Positions 10,725 through 22,607 are shown, counted from the stretch's first letter. The stretch is DNA of 64,000 bases from Butyriboletus loyo (GCA_038093515.1 JBBPSI010000077.1:1-64000), one strand, 5' to 3'. Made by a program: numbers and translations. Notes: generated from the letters alone by a model not told the origin.

Positions 10725-12203
10725 ATGATTTGTGCCCGTTACGTATTTCGATGCTTCAAATGCGTGGAACGCGCAGGAGACCGAATAACTGGCGCAGCAG
10801 GCCCTTACTTTGTAGCGCTCGCTGTCATTCTCATATCCATCGGCACTCTCAGTTTCTGTGAGTACACACTCTCGCAACACTTGGCGTACTCACCATTTTT
10901 CATCCAGTCACCGTTGTACAACCATGCTTACCGCTTCCTTGGTTGTCCACCCCACTTTGCTTGCTCATCGCAGTCAACCTTTTCGTGCACTATTACTACG
11001 TCTGTACGATTCCTCCTGGGTTTATAGGTGACCTTCCACAGTATCCTGGAGCTAGCTTTCTCTGGGCATCTCCGTCCTCCCCAAAGCGACTGTCCACCTC
11101 TGGTGTGCGCTGGTCATCTCCAGGGCTGGAAATCGTAAACGCAAGTGTTTCCCGATGCAAACGATGTGGAGTTATGCGACCTGAGGTGAGCTACACTGTC
11201 GGTTTCCGTATAGTGTACTAATGTACATCGTACCGAGAGGGCACATCACTGCCGCATATGTAACAAATGTGTTCTGAAATATGACCACCACTGTCCTGTC
11301 AGTACCCGATCTCTTTTTCGTTGTTTTGTTGTGATGACCTTCCTCGGCCAGTGTGAGTATCCTCCTTGTGCGGTTAAAGCATCCAAGATTTAGTGGAACT
11401 AGGGGTGAACCAATGTGTGGGTCTGCACAATGAACGTCATTTTGTTCTGTTCATGTATGTCCTCACTCGATTGTTTGTGTGACCATGTGACGAATGTAAT
11501 TGTAGGGCATATCTCGTTATGGGAAGTTTTTTCTTCTCATTCCTCGGATACCCACACGCCATTGACGCACTCGGACTGAGATACGTGGTGCGTGCCTCCT
11601 CCTTGTCCCTATCCGGCTGTCACTGATACTCATCGACGCTCAGCCATGGGTGCATACCGTGCCCCAGTACTGTTTCATTGTCTCCTACATACTCTCTGTC
11701 GTAATCTGTATCGCAGTCTTGATCATGCTGCTTTGGCATCTATGGGGAATCGCCCATGGGGAAACTTCTGTCGAAGCGCAAGATCACGCGGTATATCACA
11801 AGATTGCAAAAGGAAGGGGAGAGGTACGTGAATTTTTCCTCTGAAAATGTATATCTGCTTCATCAGCATTGATGCACAGACGTTCATTAATTCTTATGAC
11901 TTGGGGTACGCGAATCGCTTAGCATGAGATTTCGGGTCCGCGGCTAAGATTTAACAGAGTGCGCGAGAATCTGGCCCTATTCTTCAATATAGGACCAAAT
12001 GAGTAGTACGTCATATCTTCTTTGAGCAATCCTCGTGTGATGACCTGAATCACGACCTTTGAAGCCCGTTATACACACTTTTCTTTCCGTTTAGAATTAT
12101 GCCATATACGGATGGGCATTCATGGGCAAGGCGCCAAGGTCTTGAGCGCCACCTCGGTGTGCGGGAAGGGGAAGAGCTAACGGATGAGGATGAAGAGACA
12201 TAA
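10725..12203 (+). CDS. DHHC-type protein S-palmitoyltransferase
   Basis: This enzyme transfers palmitate to cysteines of membrane proteins. The spliced model has nine introns and about 320 residues. Two N-terminal membrane segments come first ([15 protein letters not shown] and the stretch ending LFVHYYYV). The Cys-rich catalytic domain follows: [10 protein letters not shown], then [18 protein letters not shown], then [14 protein letters not shown]. Two more membrane segments come next ([14 protein letters not shown] and the one near [13 protein letters not shown]). A TTxE-like region [15 protein letters not shown] and an acidic tail ending TDEDEET close the protein. The invariant Trp after DHHCP is only obtained if a single base (11352) is kept as an exon between two introns. 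The family call is firm; the subfamily was not resolved. Confidence 0.9.
11352..11352 (+). other. Predicted single-nucleotide exon of the DHHC gene
   Basis: A 54-nt intron (11298-11351, gtcagt...ccag) is followed by one T and then a 50-nt intron (11353-11402, gtgagt...ctag). CCT + T + GG GTG gives Pro-Trp-Val, matching the near-invariant DHHCPW. Treating 11298-11402 as one intron gives CCT GGG TGA, an immediate stop. Confidence 0.8.
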
Positions 12204-13831
12204 TATCATATAAGGTGAGCCTTCGTCAAGCCACCTGTGGGACAGCGAGGATGAGGAATGCCGGGGCCATATGACTCTTTGGAAATATCCCATCGGAAGG
12301 GATTTCGGAAAGTAGTTTGAGTAAAACGTCCGGTTTTATTAACGTGTTTGACACGCGTTCGTTCTCTGAGTTGTGGATGGTCCAATAATCGATTGAATAT
12401 TACTGACCCGAGTTCTTACTAGGGATTACCTTTGCATACACTCATTGTGGAGGATTAGGAATACACATACACGATCTGCCCACACATTATGACTCCTCTT
12501 TAATGCACGTTTCTAACCTATTTAGCCAAGTACACCAGCTAGTGTTGCCATCGAGGCGAAGTAGCTCCGAGGTAATTTCGATTCGGTTCGAAAGTGAGCC
12601 ACCTCATGAGAGCATCTTCGCGAAGTGCCAACGAAGCGAACTGATTTCGTACTGATTAGTCGCTGCTGTACAAAGATAATCTAGTCGCCCCTGTCCAGCC
12701 TATTGATGTTGTAGACGTGAATTCTGATTGGCTGGGCTTTCGGCCCGCGTAGCCGCTCACTTCGTTACCACCCCGAGAGCTCTTCTTCGTTTGACTTCGT
12801 CGCTTTCGAAGTCCCCCCAAAATACGCTTCGATTCACCTCGATTCGCTTCGCGGGAACATTAACGCCAGCAAGACTCCAGCAGTGAAATTCGCACGACCA
12901 CTGACCAATGCGGGCGATTGAGCAGATGGAAACCCCCTGGCATCTGCAAGGACGGTAGACGACCATTTGAGAACTTGGGCAAAAAAAGGAAATTCAGGGT
13001 CGTTCCAGCGCTAATTTTTGATGCTGGTCACTTGGCGCTGCCATGGACGTGATTGGCTGTGAAACGGACGGGTATGCGACGATGTCCGGTGAGAAAAGAA
13101 CGGGATGGAAGAGCGCGACTTCCGTTTGAGAAGTAAGAGCGGACGTCTGGCTCGGTTGCTTGAGGTTGCCGCCACGACAGGGGCAACTGTGAGCACCGCA
13201 TCGCAACACCGCCCATGTCCTGTTCTATCGGAACGGATCTTGTGTTGCTACAAGAAATATGGGAGCGAAGAACGATGCTCGTCAGATACCAAGATGTTGA
13301 ATCTGAGTGGCGTTCTCGACATGGGGGAAACGGAAACGGTGGGGTTGGCCCTTGACTGGACGTTTGACAGAATGAAGGTGGGAAGTAAACATTATGAATG
13401 GAGGATATAAAAAGACGAGATTATCGCCTGCACTGGGCGGTCAGCCTCGTCGTCCTCGTTGGAACTTCAACGCGTCCAGAGCTAGTCCGGCGTCCTGCGA
13501 GACACCGTCGACCAAGTATCAATATTTCCTGAGCTTGATCGTCAGCATCGAGTGCAGAATATAATCCATACCAAGCAATCAGTTTCAGCGCGCACGTTTT
13601 CGTCGTAGCGCCCCTCAATCGTGCTCGTCGTCTTGAGCCACCACCCAAGTGGCGACTCTCCAATTTCCACGACCATCCTCGACAACGTGTGTAATTCAGC
13701 CGGAAATAAAAGGCTAACATAAATCCGTCGCTTCCCCTTGGTCCTGATCCATTTGCATCACCTTCCGCGGCTTGGCCCCAAAGTGACATTAGCACCCGCT
13801 CTCAACATCGTTCGCTTCCATCCTCTCCACC
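12204..13831. other. Intergenic, 1.6 kb; TTCG-rich patch and trehalase upstream region
   Basis: No convincing gene is present. From about 12550 to 12870 many short variants of gaTTCGaTTCG / CGAAgCGAA occur in both orientations, possibly a decayed element with degenerate inverted ends. A TATAAAAA element lies at 13406-13413 on the plus strand, about 420 bp upstream of the trehalase ATG. The last 150 bp before the ATG are C/T-rich. Confidence 0.45.
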
Positions 13832-16643
13832 ATGCCTCCTACTCTCAACCACCCGCCTGGCCTCAGCTTCATCGAGGACGTGGAACATCGTGCGGCCGTC
13901 CATGTTGACGCTGCCACGTACTATGGTACACAGTCGTTCTCCCGCTCACGAACCTATAGTCATGTACGCCTCCGTTTGTTCTCTCTCGACTCGTCTGACG
14001 TCCTCTCCATCCATGCAGTCCCAACTCCACGGCTACAACCCAAAGCGGGCGCCCACCTTCGAGGAGGACACGCACATGCGTCCCCGCAGAATGTCGCATG
14101 ACGAGAAAAGTGTCACTGGCCCTCGCCGTTTCCTTATAGATGTCGAGGAGACCATCCGGGTCGTCCTCGAGCAGGAAGACACCGACGGCGATTTCCAGAT
14201 CAGTGTCACAGATGCCGGCCCAAAGTTGATGGCTCTCGGAACCGCTACCAGCAATGGTTTCAAGACATATGACATCCGAGTATGCCTTTTAGCTGTAATC
14301 ACGTCATGTTTGATATTCATGTCTATATTTCAGGGAACTTATATGTTGTCTAACCTGCTTCAAGAGTTGGCGCTTGCACGGGACCATAATCGAAAGCGCA
14401 TCGTCCTTGATGAGGCTCGCTTGACGGAAAACCCAGTCGATCGTTTGTCACGTATGATAAAGAACTCGTTCTGGCATTCGCTCACCCGTCGCATTGACGG
14501 GGAGGGTCTCGAGATCATCACCGCAGACCCAAAGAACCGTACTGGTCGTGTGCAACCCCGAATCTATGTCCCGCACGGCGAACCAGCGATGGCAGAGTAT
14601 TACCGAAAGGTAGCACGCGAGAAGCCTCACATGAACCTCGATGTCGTAGTTCTTCCCCCAAAACCTGATGACCCCTATTTCGTGCAGAGTCTCAATTCCA
14701 AGCCCGGCCTTCTCGCTTTAGCGATGAATGAAGTCAATGACGGCAAGGGTGGCCGTACACTCAAGGGGATCCCGTTCATTGTGCCCGGTGCTCGGTTCAA
14801 TGAGGTTTGCCTTATCTTGTCGTACTTTTTGTTTTTCTCATTCTCCTTGATATCTCAGCTCTACAACTGGGATTCCTACTTCATTACGCTCGGACTCCTT
14901 GTCGATGGCCAGGTAACAATGGCAAAAGGCATGGTGGAACACTTCATCTTCGAAATTCAGCATTACGGCAAGATTTTGAACGGATCTCGGAGCTACTACT
15001 TGTGCCGGACACAGCCTCCCTTCTTGACCGACATGGCGCTGCAAATCTATAACCAGCTGGACCGTTCCGATCTGACGGCCAATCGCAAGTGGCTCAAACG
15101 CGCCATACAAGCAGCGATCAAAGAGTACCACACTATCTGGGTCGCTGAACCCCGAATGGACCCTAAGACGGGTCTTTCTCGTTACCGTCCTGATGGTATC
15201 GGGATTCCCCCTGAAACCGAAGCTACCCACTTTACTCATATCCTCGAGCCGTACGCTGCGAAGCACGGCATTTCAGTCCTGGAGTTCAGTGAAAAGTACA
15301 ACGACGGCATCCTCAAGGAACCTGGACTCGACGAATACTTCCTACACGACCGCGCGGTTCGGGAGTCTGGACATGATACGACTTACAGGTTCGAGAAGCG
15401 TTGTGCCAACTTGGGCACCATCGATCTCCAAGCGCTCCTTTACAAGTATGAAGTCGACATCGGAACTGCGATTCGGGAGGTGTTTGATGATGAATTGGAG
15501 CTCGAGGAGGACTTCCCTCTGGCGCCGTTCCCTCCATCGGTCGAATCGTATGCCAATCTTCACCGTGAACGCTCGAGGTCTAGGCCTCAGACTAGCGAAG
15601 AGTGGTTCGAGAGAGCTGACTTCAGGAGAGACATGATCGACAAATATCTTTGGAATGAGAGAAAGAACCTCTATTTCGACTATGATACCATTCAGGAGAA
15701 ACAGAGCTTGTACGAAAGTGTCACAAGCTTTTGGGCGCTTTGGGCAGGTTGCGCAAGCGAGGAACAGTGTTGGCAGTTGGTGTACGTTCTCAAGGGTCAC
15801 TCGATGCTTCCTCATGCTGAACTTGACTTAGTTCGCAGTCGCTGAAGAAATTTGAAGTTCTTGGTGGGCTCGTGTCTGGTACGGAAGAGTCTCGCGGTAA
15901 GGTTTCGCTGGACAGACCAAATCGGCAGTGGGATTATCCGTATGTAGATGGATTCATCTTGAACTGCACCACGCTCATTATCGGTCCATTAGATATGCTT
16001 GGTTGGTCATTCTGGACGAGATCCTTGTGGGTGGGTGCTAATGTAACTGATTCCAGGCCACCTCACCAGATTATGACATGGGTCGGTCTTGAGCGTTATG
16101 GCTACCTAGAGGAAGCACAACGTCTTGCGTATCGGTTCCTCTACATGTACGTCCGTCGTCGTCATACCCGTTTCAACAGATAGAATAACTCGCTTACGAC
16201 CAGGATGACCACGGCCTTCGTTGACTTCAACGGCGTCGTGCCTGAGAAGGTGGGTCGCCTCGATATCAGTACCACGCATAGATTCTAATTCCTACTCGCT
16301 GTGAAGTTTGATGCCGTCAAGCTGTCCCATCTGGTGGATGCCGAGTATGGGAATCAGGGAATAGACTTTAAGCTAGTCCCTCGTGAGGGCTTTGGGTGGA
16401 TGAATTGTGAGTAAAATTTACCATTCATCCTGAAGTCCACTGGCTAAATTTGCATGTATAGCCGCATACCAAGTCGGATTGTCCTTCCTCACGACACACA
16501 TGCGGCGGGCTGTTGCAGCCTGCACAAGTCCCGAGGTATTCTTCGGCAGAGCCGCGAATGGCGACGTTGCGGCTGTCCAGGCCACGGCTGCGGTCGCCGA
16601 CCCTCTCGACCTCGCGATGGAGAGTCTCAACCTTGCCGCATAG
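13832..16643 (+). CDS. NTH1: Neutral trehalase (GH37, alpha,alpha-trehalase)
   Basis: This cytosolic enzyme hydrolyses trehalose to two glucose molecules (EC 3.2.1.28). The model has about 765 residues and nine introns. The N-terminus carries a PKA-type site RPRRMS and the calcium-binding loop [16 protein letters not shown] typical of fungal neutral trehalases, so control by phosphorylation and Ca2+ is likely. The catalytic (alpha/alpha)6 domain shows [15 protein letters not shown] (signature 1, joined across the intron at 14805-14858), [12 protein letters not shown], and QWDYPYAWPP (signature 2). The last of these needs a 9-nt exon at 15993-16001. Introns at 14280-14333 and 14805-14858 are multiples of three without stops, so unspliced RNA would still read through them. 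The start ATG at 13832 is favoured by the CACC context and the conserved N-terminal region. Confidence 0.95.
15993..16001 (+). other. 9-nt microexon of trehalase
   Basis: The exon ATATGCTTG lies between introns 15940-15992 and 16002-16056. It supplies Tyr-Ala-Trp of the PROSITE trehalase signature 2 (Q-W-D-x-P-x-[GAV]-W-[PAS]-P). Skipping it keeps the frame but gives WDYPPPHQ and removes the signature Trp. Confidence 0.85.
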
Positions 16644-16846
16644 ATTTCGACGTGCATCGTTACGTGTAGGATACCTTATTACCTGACTACGATAGTGATA
16701 GCCATTAGTGATGTTCGGGTTGCGCCGCTAATCCTGGTTGTGCATACGGATCCATGTCTTACATCAATCCCATTGGCTGATAGATATTCAGATGAGTCAG
16801 CTTGAGCGTGGGGTCTCACTCTGCCTGATTAGCTTTCACATTGTCG

Positions 16847-18468
16847 ATGTTCCCAACTACGCTGACCGCTTTCTTCTCTTTCTTCTCCAGACTATACCCA
16901 CAAGAACAACCACACTCCTTCAAGTGTGAACCTACTCGTCTACAATTCGAGCTGAGACACCAGCACGCCGTATCGCCTGACGCTCACGTTGTGTTCTCCG
17001 ACGTTTCGCAAGCTCCGACGAGTGCGCTTACAGCGGGAAATGGGACGACATATACGATAAAAACGAAAAGAATCTCCTCCTTCCGCCCGCCATCCTTTCG
17101 TGCACACGAGGCTGCCCGTATACGTTCGATCCGACATGCCCAAAGCACCGACCTTCCTTGGTGGGAAGACGAGATCGTTGGACCCGACGTCGAGTACCGA
17201 GAAACGCTCCTCGAGCTCGCGAAGATGTCGAACAATGCCTATGTTCCCCCCGACGACGCGGCCTGGTACGAGCTGGGCGACGAATGGAACGACGTGGGTC
17301 CTTTTTTTTGTCTTATTTGTCGCGGTTGCGGGTTCGTAAATGGGGTTGATTGACACATGTGGGGTAGCGCTATCCGTTTGGTTGGGAACCCGACTCGCAC
17401 GGGTTTCGCGGCTACGTCTTTGCGACGCCTGACAATTCGACTATCGTGCTTTCCATCAAGGGTACCTCGGCGGCGATATTCGGTGGCGGCGGTTCGACGG
17501 GAAAGGATGACAAGTTGAACGATAACCTGCTGTTCAGCTGTTGTTGTGCCCACATCGATTGGACATGGACGACGGTGTGTGGGTGTCATCGGGGAGGGTG
17601 GAAGTGTGATCAGACTTGCCTGGCGCAGGCGCTGACGGATGAGAGTTTGTTTTATTCTATTGGTACAGTGAGTGCGTTTCTTTGGTGGACCGCTTTGCAC
17701 GACGATTCAGTGGAATTTTGGTTTTTGCATAGAATTTATATAATAATATAACCTATATGTATCCTGCGGCCAACATATGGATCATTGGGCATTCGCTAGG
17801 TTGGTCGAGGTCATCATGCATGGATGGTTGAACGGATACTAATGCGGACGTGGGATGTATAGGTGGTGCGCTGGCGTCGTTGCTGGGTGTGACGTTTGGA
17901 GTTCCGGTGCTGGCGTTTGAGTCGCCTGGGGAGAGACTCGCGGCTCAGAGGTTACATTTGCCCTCGCCTGTAAGGAACCCATTGAGTGGTATGGTGCTGC
18001 GACCATTAATGCGCCCCTCGTCAGCCATCGACGCATCACGTCACACATGTATATCATACGGCCGACCCTATTGCGATGGGGACATGCACTGGCATCCTTT
18101 CTTCGTGTGCACTGGGAGGGTACGCCATGGAGACCAAGTACGTGTCTTGTTGCCCTATCACACTACCGACTGCTTAAATGTGTAGGTGTCACCTTGGCAC
18201 ATCGATCGTGTACGACACGGTGTCGAATCTCTCTTGGTCGGTCAACGTTCGTACACATGGCATCGTGAACGTGATTGACAATGTGCTGGGCAAACCGTGG
18301 CAACCGAGTTTGGAAGTTGGACGAGAGGTGCCGTTGGCGAAGCCAGAAGTGGATTGTGTGGTAGCTCTTGCTCTTCTTTTCTTTGGGGGTTTGCTGATTT
18401 TGGATGTGCTGTAGGAATGCTTCAGTTGGGAATTTGGGGACTATCCGTCGCAGCTGATAGACAGTTGA
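16847..18468 (+). CDS. ATG15: Autophagy-related lipase ATG15
   Basis: This is a class 3 (alpha/beta hydrolase) lipase that breaks down autophagic-body membranes inside the vacuole, about 420 residues with six introns. Visible family hallmarks are FELRHQHAVSP, YPFGWEPDSHGFRGYVFATP, the Cys-rich LLFSCCCAHIDWTWTTVC, and the nucleophile elbow IWIIGHSLGGALASL (catalytic Ser, split by the intron near 17800-17862). VYHTADPIAMGTC follows and contains the likely catalytic Asp. The C-terminus is CFSWEFGDYPSQLIDS. The ATG at 16847 gives a short hydrophobic N-terminus that could act as signal-anchor. The exact start is uncertain because another frame with hydrophobic residues begins upstream. The stop lies only 92 bp from the CTF8 start. 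Confidence 0.92.
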
Positions 18469-18560
18469 CGTGCATACGTAGAATACGAGATGGATCGATT
18501 ATTAAGTTGCTGAAAGAATTCATTTAAAAACGATGGCAACGTCGCGACTGACCATACAAG

Positions 18561-19035
18561 ATGATCGTGCCCATCACTGTCACACCACCGAATGCGTTTT
18601 CCCCAAAGCTTCCCCCATCAATTGCTAAACTAGGGCACGATGAACTCTTCTTGATCGAACTGCAAGGCATGCTCGACGTCCAATCGACAGCCAAGGACGG
18701 ACAGTTGATTGGGACGTTGAACACAGCTGACATGGTCCGTACTCATCGAGCCATTTGATGTCCCCCCACTGATGTCTTCTTCCTAGAATAAACCTATGCT
18801 CAAGATCGGACATCATCTGATCGAAGGCAAGGTGGTCAATCTCCCAAAGCCTCTTGGGGTGCTTCACAAGGTTCCTGCCAACGTCCATGCCCCAGACGAT
18901 TCAGAAGGCGAGAAGGAGGAGGAGGTCGAGCAAGTTCGGTGGGACGTCACTGCCGTAGTGAAGAAAAAGATCGTGTTCTCGAAGCGGCCCATGCCTATCG
19001 CCAAACCGGCCAGCACGGCTTCTCGTAGGATATGA
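18561..19035 (+). CDS. CTF8: CTF8, subunit of the alternative RFC clamp loader
   Basis: CTF8 works with CTF18 and DCC1 in the RFC-like complex that loads PCNA and supports sister-chromatid cohesion. The model encodes about 140 residues with one 52-nt intron (near 18735-18786). Family features are LFLIELQGMLDVQ, GQLIGTL, KPMLKIGHHLIEGKVV and LPKPLGVLHKV. An acidic stretch follows (EGEKEEEVEQ), then VVKKKIVFSKRP at the basic C-terminus. Length and motif order agree with the small fungal CTF8 proteins. Confidence 0.88.
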
Positions 19036-19553
19036 ATGTGGTTAGGTGATTAGAGCCCGCAGCGGCGTTGGGAACACGCTGCAGGCAACTCGGAGCCCGT
19101 GAGGACCACCCCTTGACCCACTGTTTCGCCTGCTGTTCTCCACGCACATACACACACGCGCGCGAGTTGTGTTCCCCGTTCACCTCTGAATCATGGCTTT
19201 GTCCTCGTCGTGAGGCCATCGGCAGGAGGATCCGGGGGGCTGTACTTCTGGAAATGCTATGCATCGAGCGTTGTATTGGGTTCATCGTTGTGAAATGTCC
19301 CTACACATCGCGTGTCGTAATTTAGAGGTCCGCGCGTCGCGAGTCGAGGACAGCTCATGTCAACCGCAACGCCGAGAAAACGTTGCAATGGCAGCGTGAT
19401 TTTTTATTTTTATTTGCTCACGCCGTAGGCAGCTGCCACCTGGCCACTCACATCCAAAAACTGGTTAAAACGCGCGTTCGCCCAAAGAGCCTTGCGTGCT
19501 TATCTGAATCGCTCAAGTCCCCTCGAGTTTCGTTTCTTTCATTCTTCCTTATC
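19036..19553. other. Intergenic between CTF8 and the F-box gene
   Basis: About 520 bp with no coding or RNA signal. CT-rich sequence just before 19554 fits a leader. Confidence 0.4.
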
Positions 19554-21324
19554 ATGATGTTTCAAACCGTCAAAGAGACGGGTGTACCGCTCTACGCAGT
19601 CAGACTGGAGCAGTATGGTGAAGTCAAGGACATACCCCCTGTAAGCGACGCTTTCTTGATCAGCTTTCCCGCGTCGACTCACACGCTGCCGGCTCTAGTC
19701 AGCCATCATTCGCCTTCTGGGCACCAACAGCGCACCTCCAGATGACCAACGGGAGGACGTCCGTTGTCTGCTCGCCGAGCCCAAGGCCGAGTTAGAGGCA
19801 GTGGAGGAGGACATCACCCGCTTACAGGCCCGTCTCGCCGACATCCAACGTCGGAAGCGCGAGCTGACGTCTTACGTCGAGGACCTTGGTGCGCTGCTTT
19901 CCCCGATCAAACGGATGCCCCCGGAGATCATGGCCCGGGTGTTTGACTTTTGTGGCGACGTCCACGTTCGCGGACCTCATTGCGAGCCCAGTCGGCGTGC
20001 ACCGCTACTCCTCGGGAGCGTCTGTCGCAGCTGGCGCGCACTGTCCCTCGCCATGCCCAGACTATGGACAGCAATCTATCTCGAACTCCCTACCTCCGGC
20101 ACGTTCGATAAACAGGAGGAGATCCTCCACGCATGGATCCAACGCTCGCGTCCGTTCACCATCTCGTTATGGTTATGGAACGACTTTCTGACGGACGACG
20201 TCCCCGCTACCTTTCTCCGCCGACTCAGCCGCATCATCGCGGACAATGCCGATCGTTGGCGTGCCATCTTTATTCATTTCCCCGCAGCCACGCGGGATTG
20301 GGACTGTTTCAATGCGCTCGTGCGGTGTCAGATGCCAGCGCTGGAAGAGCTCGAGATCTCACCCCAGTGTACACCCTGGGCCCCATTCCGACCCGAGTTT
20401 TTACCCCGTTTGAAGGAGTTGCAGATACCTGCGGGGGCGATGCCGGACAGTCATAGGACGTTGCCCTGGACGCAGTTGACGCAGCTTACCCTCCGCGGCG
20501 GATACCGACCGGCCGACGTCGAGGAGCTGCTTGGCATCCTCACCTACGCCCCGCTGCTCACCCACCTCCACGTCGAGATCACGCAATACAAGTGTGAGAC
20601 CAAGTGGGACGGTACCCGGGAGCGCATCTCGATGCCCTGTCTCACCACCCTCGTCCTGGTCACGATCAGCGACCACGACGAGTGTATCAACCATCTGATG
20701 AACGCCCTCACGACCCCAGCGCTGCGCGACTTTCAGCTGCTCACGCGCGTGTGGGATACGAGCAACATGACCACGAGTTGGTGCCACGAGAGCTTCCTCT
20801 CGCTGCTCGCCCGCTCTAGGTGTTCCCTCAACCACTTCACCCTCACCGCCGTCGAGATCACGAGCGCAGAGTTGCGCCAGGTGATGGAACGGTGTCCGTC
20901 GTTGGTCTTGTTGAAGCTCAACGGGGCGGACGTACCTCGCTTGATAGCCCCCTTGCTCGAGGACATGACCTACGAGTCGGACAATGATCGAAATTTACCC
21001 CTTGCGCCTTGGTTGAAAGCCATCTCCCTCAGCTGCCAATCGATGGACGCGCTGGATCACCGGATCGACGACACCGGGCTCACGTTTGAACAGGCGTTTT
21101 CACGGCTCGTGTCGTCTCGGACGACGAAACGGGAGCCAAACAGCAAAGTTCTCAAACTGAAATGGATTCACTGGACGATTTGGTGGGATTGGTGTAGATA
21201 CCAGCCTCCAGTGCAGGCACATCCTCATCCTGAGCTGGAGGAACGCCTCTCGAGGCTGTGTGCGGAAGAAGTGGACGTGGGGGTGTCTTCCGCTACGTAC
21301 AACAAGTACAAGCGCGTCTCCTAA
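19554..21324 (+). CDS. F-box domain protein of the agaricomycete type
   Basis: This is a likely substrate adaptor of an SCF ubiquitin ligase. The model has about 570 residues with one intron (near 19641-19699). After a short N-terminal exon comes a heptad-like coiled coil (EAVEEDITRLQARLADIQRR), then the F-box LSPIKRMPPEIMARVFDFC, and SVCRSWRALSLAMPRLW, the usual second half. The rest is leucine-rich and may form irregular LRRs (LVLLKLNGADVPRL). This layout is heavily expanded in mushroom genomes, so the substrate cannot be guessed. Start is the first of two adjacent ATGs; either would serve. Confidence 0.85.
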
Positions 21325-21798
21325 ACTCGGACAAGTTACCACGGGCTGGACCGGTGGGAAGTCACTAATCTTGGACCACGAATATTTTTGGGCGATATAA
21401 CTATACGTACTCTTACATGTGAGACTAATGCATAGTACATCATACAGTACAGCGAGCATGCATGCATTCAATTACAACATCGTACACGCACGAACAAGAT
21501 AACTTAGAATGGCTATGCGAAACACGGGGCGAACCCATTGATGAGTCAAAATGAATAGGTTGCGCACTGGGATATCTCGGGATGGATCAAGATAAGTGTG
21601 TGAAATCGTGGAATGATCACGCTGCGGATCAGGTGTTATCGAAGCCATTGCGTGTGTCATCGCCTTGGACGCAGAGCAGGCTGATTGATAACGAATGGAC
21701 AGCCTTCTTCGAAGTTGGAGATGCAAACTTTCCAGAATCACGTAATGTGGAACTGCAAAGGGACGGGGCAGAACTGAAACAGGGACGAGTGAGATAAA
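21325..21798. other. Convergent 3' region between F-box gene and minus-strand gene
   Basis: AT-richer sequence with no reading frame of note; it probably holds both polyadenylation sites. Confidence 0.4.
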
Positions 21799-22539
21799 TT
21801 AGATGAAACCATCGAAATGCCCCTTGAGAATTCTCTCTCCCATAGGAGAAGGGGCACGGCGAGGACGTGTCTGCCCGCTGACGGTTGCCGAACGTCTAGA
21901 TTTGCGGTTGGGCACGATATTGCTCGTGATGGGTGGGCTCGTTACAGCAGAGTTGGGAGGGGGGGAAGGGATGCCGGGCTGGGGTATATCAGCCACAGTA
22001 GGCTACAAGACGTCAGATGGTTAAAGAGTGCACACATGATGAACAACGCACCTTGCCAAGATGGCCTCCCAGGGAGAGGCGCCTGAGAACGTTGACACCC
22101 CTTTCGTGATGAGAGTCTGGCACGGCAGGTTGGGGTTGGAATCGACCGACGGTATTGGTACTAGCACGACGAGCGTGAGCGGATGGTGAAGGTTCTTCAC
22201 TCGTTTCGTCTATTGGAGAAGAGTGTTAAAGGAACGATATGAAACGACACGGAGCTACACACCCTCGAGGACGGGAGGATGGGGGAACCCACGGAAGGGG
22301 AAGGTCGAGGGACCTTTTGAGGGAGACTGTGACAAGAAGTAAAGAATGGGGGAGCTGGAAGAGCTTTGGATGCGTGTGGTCGGGAAATTGGGGGTAACGA
22401 GGGTAGGAGACGCGGGGGAGTTGGATGACTCGGAAAAGGATGGAGAATGGGAACGGAGATGGTGAGTAGAGATTGGGATTGGCTTTGAGTGCTGGACTCT
22501 GTCCTGGACGATCTGGGTGTTGGTCGGGTTCTGGTTCAT
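21799..22539 (-). CDS. Uncharacterised Ser/Pro-rich basic protein with conserved C-terminal motif
   Basis: About 210 residues in three exons; introns lie near 22207-22259 and 22005-22053. The N-terminal half is Ser/Pro-rich and probably disordered. The middle carries RRAST and RRLSLGG, both PKA/14-3-3-like sites, within ERGVNVLRRLSLGGHLGK. The C-terminus reads RRAPSPMGERILKGHFDGF followed by Ile. This compact, non-repetitive ending looks like a conserved short motif, and I recall similar endings in fungal orphan proteins, but I cannot name a family. A TATATAAA box lies 70 bp upstream. No membrane segment or signal peptide is seen. Confidence 0.72.
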
Positions 22540-22607
22540 TGCGGGGCGTGTTCAGGGGGGGGAAAGTGAGAGCAGGAAATATGCATTAGACATCAGCTTA
22601 AGATCCT

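Noticed and set aside
13105..13410. 101-codon plus-strand frame upstream of trehalase
   Set aside because: No motif, and it lies in the region expected to be promoter or leader.
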